From assembly GCA_039968605.1 (NCBI GenBank), contig JBDVPM010000008.1:992001-1056000 (forward strand): a stretch of DNA of 64,000 nucleotides. Direction: 5' to 3'. Positions 59,589 to 64,000 of this stretch are shown in pieces. Each line of letters begins with the position of its first letter. Within the stretch, counting starts at the first letter, position 1. Both the position numbers and the translations under genes were made by a program. The notes under the pieces are model-generated. The model was not told the DNA's origin. It saw only the letters and a list, made by a program, of their open reading frames with translations, and ran no database searches. Source of the stretch: Alteripontixanthobacter sp. GTDB taxonomy: Bacteria > Pseudomonadota > Alphaproteobacteria > Sphingomonadales > Sphingomonadaceae.

Positions 59589-60826
59589 TCCTCCTTGACC
59601 AGGGTGACCTGGTGAACATCGATCCCGCCGCCGCGGAACCCCCCTTCGCAATACATCAGATAGTATCGCCACAACCGGGCAAAACGTTCGTCGAACCCGG
59701 CGGGCAAGCTGCCGCGATCAATACTGCCATCGAAATTCTCGCGCCATATTTCCAGAGTGCGGGCGTAATCGGGTCCGAAATCGTGCTGGTCCTGCCAGGA
59801 AAGCCCATGTTTTTCGGCCAGTTGGCGAAACTCGCTTACGCTTGCCAGCAGACCGCCGGGAAACACGTAGGCTTGAATGAAATCGGCGCTGGCGGCGTAA
59901 TCGTCGAATAGCTCTTCGCGAATCGAGATGAACTGGATTGCTGCGCGCCCACCGGGCCGTAGGCTGCGCGCGATGCAGCCGAAAAAACTCGGCCAATATT
60001 CGCGGCCCACCGCCTCGACCATCTCCACGCTTACGACGGCATCGAACCGGCCTTCAACATCGCGGTAATCCTGCTTTCGAAAATCGGCCGCAGCGCCATG
60101 TTCGGCGCGTGCCCATGCGAGCTGTTCGTCGGACAGGCTGATCGCGGTGACGGCTGCACCCTGCCCTGCCAGATGGTCCGCCAGACCGCCCCACCCACAG
60201 CCTATCTCCAGCACGTCTTTCGGATTGCCCAGCCGCGCGCTGATGGCATCCCATTTGCGGCGCTGCGCGCTCTCCAGATCGTCGCCTTCTGCAAATATTG
60301 CGCTGGAATAGCTCATCGTCGGGTCCAGCCAGGCGGTATAGAAATCATTACCCAGATCGTAATGCGCATGGATGTTGCGCGCGGCCCCGGCCCTGGAATT
60401 GCGGTTGAGCCAATGGGCGAACCGCGCCGCCAAACGCCACGGTCCCTGCGCCCGGGCGGTGCCGCCCAAGTTTTTGCCATTGTCCATGAACAAGGCGAAC
60501 AGGGCGACCGGATTGGGGCTGGACCATTCGCCCGCCTCCCACGCTTGGTACCACCCGATCGATCCATTGGTCGCCAGACGGATCAAGGCGCGCCAATCAT
60601 GCAGCATCACCTCGCAGGATTGGCCCGGCAAGCGCCCGCCCAGCAGCCGCGAGGTGCCGTCGGGCAAATGTCCCAGCAGCGATCCTCTTTCCAGCCCGCT
60701 ATCGATTCGGTCGAGGACCTTGTGAAAGCCCGGCGCCAGCAGCCGCGCGATCATGCCCGGCCTGCGGTCGAACCTGCGGCCCGAATCCAGCAGCTTTGCG
60801 CCTCGAATATCCTGTTCGCTCCCCAT
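59585..60826 (-). CDS. cfa: Cyclopropane-fatty-acid-phospholipid synthase
   Basis: 413-aa SAM-dependent enzyme that converts unsaturated acyl chains of membrane phospholipids into cyclopropane forms. AHYDLGNDFYTAWLD and MSYSSAIF form the lipid-entry motif, EIGCGWGGLADHLA is SAM motif I, and FIQAYVFPGGLLAS follows. It lies 38 bp after the photolyase stop and overlaps the serine hydrolase start, so photolyase, cfa and hydrolase are likely one unit. Confidence 0.95.
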   Translation of the reverse strand: MGSEQDIRGAKLLDSGRRFDRRPGMIARLLAPGFHKVLDRIDSGLERGSLLGHLPDGTSRLLGGRLPGQSCEVMLHDWRALIRLATNGSIGWYQAWEAGEWSSPNPVALFALFMDNGKNLGGTARAQGPWRLAARFAHWLNRNSRAGAARNIHAHYDLGNDFYTAWLDPTMSYSSAIFAEGDDLESAQRRKWDAISARLGNPKDVLEIGCGWGGLADHLAGQGAAVTAISLSDEQLAWARAEHGAAADFRKQDYRDVEGRFDAVVSVEMVEAVGREYWPSFFGCIARSLRPGGRAAIQFISIREELFDDYAASADFIQAYVFPGGLLASVSEFRQLAEKHGLSWQDQHDFGPDYARTLEIWRENFDGSIDRGSLPAGFDERFARLWRYYLMYCEGGFRGGGIDVHQVTLVKEE

Positions 60827-60864
60827 ATCGACCCTATGCCTTTGGCGGCCGTACTAAGGCAAGC

Positions 60865-62265
60865 TCAGCCATCCTTCATTTCGCGATATGCCGCCAGCGC
60901 CCGTTCGCGCGCCTCGCGGTGGCCGATGATCTTTTCCGGATAGGATTCGGGCCTGAACATGGGTTCGGGATCGTGAATCTGGTCATCGGTCAGCTCCGCG
61001 AGTTCGGGGACATATTGCCGGATAAAGCCCGCCGCATCGAACTTCTCGCTTTGACTGAGCGGGGCCATGATCCGCACGAACATATTGCTGTCCACCCCGG
61101 TGCCCGCGACCCACTGCCAGTTGGCGCCGTTGCTGGCGTAATCGCCATCGACCAGCGTATCCCAGAACCAGCGTTCGCCATGCCGCCAGTCGATCAGCAG
61201 ATGCTTGATCAGGAAACTCGCGGTGATCATTCGCACGCGGTTGTGCATCCACCCCGTTTGCCACAGCTGGCGCATCCCGGCATCGACGATGGGATAGCCG
61301 GTGCGCCCCTGTTGCCAGGCCTCCAGTTCTTCCTGGATCAGATGGCCGCGATTGGGATTGCGCCACAGCGAATCGTCGAAATCGCGATAGGGCTCATCGC
61401 CATACTCGGGGAATTGCATAATCACATTCTGCGCATAGTCGCGCCAGATCAGCTCTTTCTCGTAAGTCTTCCAGCCCCTGCTGCGCTTGTCCTTCAACCG
61501 GTGCCAGATCGTGACCGGGCTAATCTCGCCCCAGTGCAGATGCGGCGACATTTGCGAGGTGATGTCCTGCGAGGGCAGGTTGCGCCCTTCGTCATATTCG
61601 CCGACCTCGTCCGCCCACCAATCAAGGCGGTCATGCGCGGCGTCCTCGCCGACATTCCAGAACTTGCGAAAGCCGCCGGCCCAATCGGGTTTTGTCGGCA
61701 GCAGGCTCCAATCATCGAGCACATCGCTATCCGGCCAATCCTTTGGAGTATGGAGCGTGTCCGGCGCGGGCAGGTCGTCGCGCGGCGGGCACAGCTCCAG
61801 CACCGCTTTCGAGAAGGGGGTGTAAATCTTGTAGGGGTTGCCCGAACCGGTTTTCGCCGTGCCGGGCGGGAAAAGGTAATTCCCGTCATGCAGAACCAGC
61901 TCGCAACCTTCTGGCAGAGCATCGCGCAAATCCTCTTCCGCTTCGCGCCACCAAGGCTCGTAATGGCGATTGGCATGCACCGCCTCCGCCCCGACTTCGT
62001 CGGCCAGCGATGCCAGCACGGAAACGCTATCCCCCTCGCGCAGCACGATCCGCGAATTGCGCGCGCCGAAGCTCTTGCCGAGACTCTCCAGCGAATGATG
62101 CAGCCACCAGCGGTGCGCTCCGCCAAATTTGCGCTCCCCCGGGCGGTCCTCGTCCAGAATGAACACCGGAACTACCGGCCCAGCTTGCGCAGCCGAAAAT
62201 AGCGCGGGCTGGTCGCGCATCCGCAGGTCGCGGCGGAGCCAGACGATTTGGGTTTTATCGCTCAT
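60865..62265 (-). CDS. phrB: Deoxyribodipyrimidine photolyase
   Basis: 466-aa blue-light enzyme that reverses UV cyclobutane pyrimidine dimers. The antenna domain starts TQIVWLRRDLRMRDQPALF. The FAD domain has LHWGEISPVTIWHR, TGYPIVDAGMRQLWQTGWMHNR (split motif) and DYASNGANWQWVAGTG with the conserved Trp residues. ATG at 62265 follows the upstream membrane hydrolase stop by 6 bp. Confidence 0.95.
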   Translation of the reverse strand: MSDKTQIVWLRRDLRMRDQPALFSAAQAGPVVPVFILDEDRPGERKFGGAHRWWLHHSLESLGKSFGARNSRIVLREGDSVSVLASLADEVGAEAVHANRHYEPWWREAEEDLRDALPEGCELVLHDGNYLFPPGTAKTGSGNPYKIYTPFSKAVLELCPPRDDLPAPDTLHTPKDWPDSDVLDDWSLLPTKPDWAGGFRKFWNVGEDAAHDRLDWWADEVGEYDEGRNLPSQDITSQMSPHLHWGEISPVTIWHRLKDKRSRGWKTYEKELIWRDYAQNVIMQFPEYGDEPYRDFDDSLWRNPNRGHLIQEELEAWQQGRTGYPIVDAGMRQLWQTGWMHNRVRMITASFLIKHLLIDWRHGERWFWDTLVDGDYASNGANWQWVAGTGVDSNMFVRIMAPLSQSEKFDAAGFIRQYVPELAELTDDQIHDPEPMFRPESYPEKIIGHREARERALAAYREMKDG

Positions 62266-62271
62266 GGATCG

Positions 62272-63201
62272 TTAATCCTGAAAGGCCGGCGCCAGTTCCG
62301 GACAGGTTCCGTCCGGCAGTTCGACTGTGAAACGATCCCGCGCCCTGGGATCGTAGAATCGGGCATCGCGCAGGCGCAGGATCCCGTCCTCGCCCGGTTC
62401 GATAAAGGGCGTGCGCGACCAGAACATGAAGGCAGCCACCTGCGGATCGGTTCCTCGCAACTCACCGAGATTGCACCGGTCGAGCGGCACCCCCGGCAGG
62501 GTTACGCCATCGACGGAATACAGCCCGTTCCCGCCGGAAACGATCTCACGCTCCAGCGACCATAGCGGCGGCGGACTGGCGATCACCGTTTCGGTGCCGG
62601 TCGGCGCACTTGTGATGCTGCTTTCGGCAGCCGCAGTGACGCCGGCATTCAGTCCGATATATGCCAGCGCGATCGCCAGCGCCTGCCGCCCGGTCTTGCG
62701 CCAAGTACCGCCGCGCTTTTCCTGCCGCAGCGACCACCACGTCGCAAAACCCATAAGCCCCCACAGCCAGATATCGATGATGAACAGCGTGTCGCCATAG
62801 AACCACTCGCTGCTGAACGGCTCCAGCAGGCGGATGCCATAAACATTCAGCCAGTCGAGCGCCGGGTGGGTGAGGCAGCCGAGAGAGGCCAGGCCGAACA
62901 ACCACCCGAAATGCACCGGCAGCCGCCCCTCGGGCCGCTTGCCGCGCTTTTCCTGCCATTTGTCGAACCCGTATAACAACCCGGCCAGGAGCAGCGGCAG
63001 CAGCACCAAAGCGGGCGGCCCGTGGGTGATGCCGCGCCTGAAGCCCAGATGCTCTACGCCTTCGAGCCAGAACAGGCACGCAGCGTCCACATCGGGCAGG
63101 TTCGCTCCAATGATTAGCGCCGGCATCGCCAGCCCGGTTTTATGTTTCAGCCCGGTCTGCCCGATCAAAGCGCCGACCAGGCTATGCGTTAGGTTGTCCA
63201 T
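62272..63201 (-). CDS. Membrane-bound metal-dependent hydrolase (YdjM/DUF457)
   Basis: 309 aa. The start MDNLTHSLVGALIGQTGL is the hallmark of the YdjM/YbcI family; LPDVDAA and GITHGPPALVL carry candidate metal His/Asp residues, and GCLTHPALDWLNVYG a further His pair. Four membrane segments lie in the N-terminal 190 residues. The C-terminal 100 residues are soluble. YdjM in E. coli is LexA-controlled, but no LexA box is visible here. It heads the minus-strand run that includes photolyase and cfa. Confidence 0.85.
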   Translation of the reverse strand: MDNLTHSLVGALIGQTGLKHKTGLAMPALIIGANLPDVDAACLFWLEGVEHLGFRRGITHGPPALVLLPLLLAGLLYGFDKWQEKRGKRPEGRLPVHFGWLFGLASLGCLTHPALDWLNVYGIRLLEPFSSEWFYGDTLFIIDIWLWGLMGFATWWSLRQEKRGGTWRKTGRQALAIALAYIGLNAGVTAAAESSITSAPTGTETVIASPPPLWSLEREIVSGGNGLYSVDGVTLPGVPLDRCNLGELRGTDPQVAAFMFWSRTPFIEPGEDGILRLRDARFYDPRARDRFTVELPDGTCPELAPAFQD

Positions 63202-63228
63202 ATCCGCTGCGGATTAACGTGCAGCCCG

Positions 63229-63262
63229 CAAAAAGAAAGGGCGACAGGTTTCCCCGCCGCCC
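63229..63262 (-). terminator. Terminator of the EF-hand lipoprotein gene
   Basis: Reading the minus strand, GGGCG (63262-63258) pairs with CGCCC (63243-63239) around a 14-nt loop, followed by TTTCTTTTT (63238-63230). It lies 25 bp after the EF-hand lipoprotein stop and just before the membrane hydrolase start. The stem is short, so efficiency may be moderate. Confidence 0.55.
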
Positions 63263-63286
63263 CGTTCTGGATGTTCTGTAGCCGAA

Positions 63287-63916
63287 TTAGCCGATATTGC
63301 GGCCCAACCGCGCATTGCTGAATTCCTGACGCGACAGGTAGGTATCGCCATCGGTATCGTAATAGAAAAAGCTGTCTGCGGCCTTGTTGATCTGATCGCT
63401 GGTCAATTCCGGCTGCCCTTGATCGTTCTTGGCTTTGGCATTCGGATCGAGCGGGATTGCCCAGATCGCGTATTCGGCGACTGACAACTGATTGTCGTTA
63501 TTCCGGTCGAGATAACCCCAATTCATGTCGCCTCGGTCGCGCATGTTGCTATCCGGGGAACGCTTGCCAATCGGGCGTGCAGGTTCGCCGTTCACGGTGG
63601 CACTCGTCTCGCCATTAGTGGTCGTAACCTCGACCCGGGCATTATTGGCTTCGATTACGCCCTGATCATCGGGTTCGGCGGCGATATCGCCACGATAGCC
63701 GTCATATTCGGTGGTGAACGCATCTTCATCGAACTCCGCACGCCGGGTCGCGGCATCTTCGCTCAATTCGTATTCGCGGGTCATCGGATCGAATTCGCCG
63801 ACTGGAGCCACAACTTCGGTTTCGGTGGTTTCGGTCTCTTCGACTTCACCGCCACAAGCGGCGACAGCAATGGTGGCGAGCGAGGCAAAGGCGAGCTTGG
63901 GTAGCATAAATTTCAC
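63287..63916 (-). CDS. EF-hand lipoprotein of unknown function
   Basis: 209 aa. The signal peptide MKFMLPKLAFASLATIAVAAC gives lipobox VAAC with Cys21. An acidic Glu/Thr-rich linker (EVEETETTETEVVAPVGEFD) follows, then a variable region. The C-terminal third holds two EF-hand loops, DRNNDNQLSVAEY and DTDGDTYLSRQEF, each ending in Glu, so Ca2+ binding is likely. GTG at 63916 has GGAG at ideal spacing; ATG at 63907 is the alternative. No partner can be inferred. Confidence 0.75.
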   Translation of the reverse strand: MKFMLPKLAFASLATIAVAACGGEVEETETTETEVVAPVGEFDPMTREYELSEDAATRRAEFDEDAFTTEYDGYRGDIAAEPDDQGVIEANNARVEVTTTNGETSATVNGEPARPIGKRSPDSNMRDRGDMNWGYLDRNNDNQLSVAEYAIWAIPLDPNAKAKNDQGQPELTSDQINKAADSFFYYDTDGDTYLSRQEFSNARLGRNIG

Positions 63917-63937
63917 AACATTCTCCGTTAAGTGGTC

Positions 63938-63953
63938 GCCCGCAAAGGCGGGC
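63938..63953. repeat. Short GC-rich hairpin repeat upstream of the EF-hand gene
   Basis: GCCCGC (63938-63943) pairs with GCGGGC (63948-63953) around AAAG, and is followed by ATTGG. It resembles the hairpin at 38595-38614 and is of the dispersed sphingomonad REP type. It lies 22 bp upstream of the EF-hand lipoprotein start, in its leader or promoter. Confidence 0.45.
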
Positions 63954-64000
63954 ATTGGTCGATCAATGCACGGAGATCAAATTTGTTCAAATAAAGGCGC

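Noticed and set aside
63202-63290. LexA box before the YdjM-like gene
   Set aside because: E. coli ydjM is LexA-controlled, but no GTTC-N7-GTTC or GAAC-N7-GAAC is present here; the gap holds only a terminator-like hairpin.
1-64000. tRNA genes, CRISPR arrays, insertion sequences, prophage or attachment sites
   Set aside because: I looked for cloverleaf arms, regular spaced repeats, transposase motifs and flanking direct repeats by eye and saw none. A covariance-model scan would be decisive for RNAs.

Overview
The window is a high-GC, gene-dense chromosomal segment of an alphaproteobacterium, most likely order Sphingomonadales and plausibly family Erythrobacteraceae. This rests on the gene set: an RNase E with a split S1 domain and a C-terminal GWW tail, an exosortase A (XrtA) exopolysaccharide cluster, a GTTC-N7-GTTC LexA box, and sphingomonad-type short intergenic hairpin repeats. 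I see no rRNA, tRNA, CRISPR array, transposase, integrase or phage gene. Many long antisense reading frames exist, but they mirror well-conserved genes on the other strand and are artefacts of GC-rich codon usage.

Layout. 1-7.25 kb: prfB (5' part only), penicillin-binding protein 1A and a cell-wall amidase on the minus strand, then divergently RNase E, which ends in a strong bidirectional terminator. 7.3-14.1 kb: a methyltransferase, a haloalkane dehalogenase, an ATP-grasp ligase, an SDR, sdhB, a thioesterase, zapE and a pirin. 14.1-15.0 kb: a crotonase that matches DSF synthase (RpfF) along its length. 15.2-33.9 kb: the XrtA/EPS locus. Ten minus-strand genes run from the export lipoprotein to the amidotransferase. 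Two more minus-strand genes (PLP decarboxylase, acyl-CoA ligase) lie upstream of them, and a divergent plus-strand operon encodes an acyltransferase, an acyl carrier protein and two exosortase-associated hydrolases. 33.9-42 kb: housekeeping genes (RNA m5U methyltransferase, nnr, ilvD, N-formylglutamate amidohydrolase, ispE, ETF-QO). 42-48.7 kb: a UDG-like protein, a lytic transglycosylase, moaB, an SplB-like radical SAM protein with a LexA box, small hypotheticals and an acyl-CoA synthetase. 48.8-57.9 kb: dnaE1, glutathione peroxidase, lolD/lolC, purF and an SDR. 58-64 kb: a PilZ protein, then a minus-strand run of membrane hydrolase, photolyase, cyclopropane synthase and serine hydrolase, and finally an EF-hand lipoprotein.

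Themes. The core of the window is one envelope system: capsule/EPS synthesis and export coupled to exosortase A sorting. A probable diffusible-signal synthase lies just downstream of it on the same strand, and a PilZ (c-di-GMP) protein is encoded 43 kb away. This allows a testable DSF, c-di-GMP and EPS hypothesis, but no DSF receptor, sigma-54 regulator (PrsK/PrsR), flippase or polymerase is visible here. A second theme is DNA and photo-oxidative damage: photolyase with cyclopropane synthase, the LexA-boxed radical SAM protein, a degenerate UDG-like protein and glutathione peroxidase.
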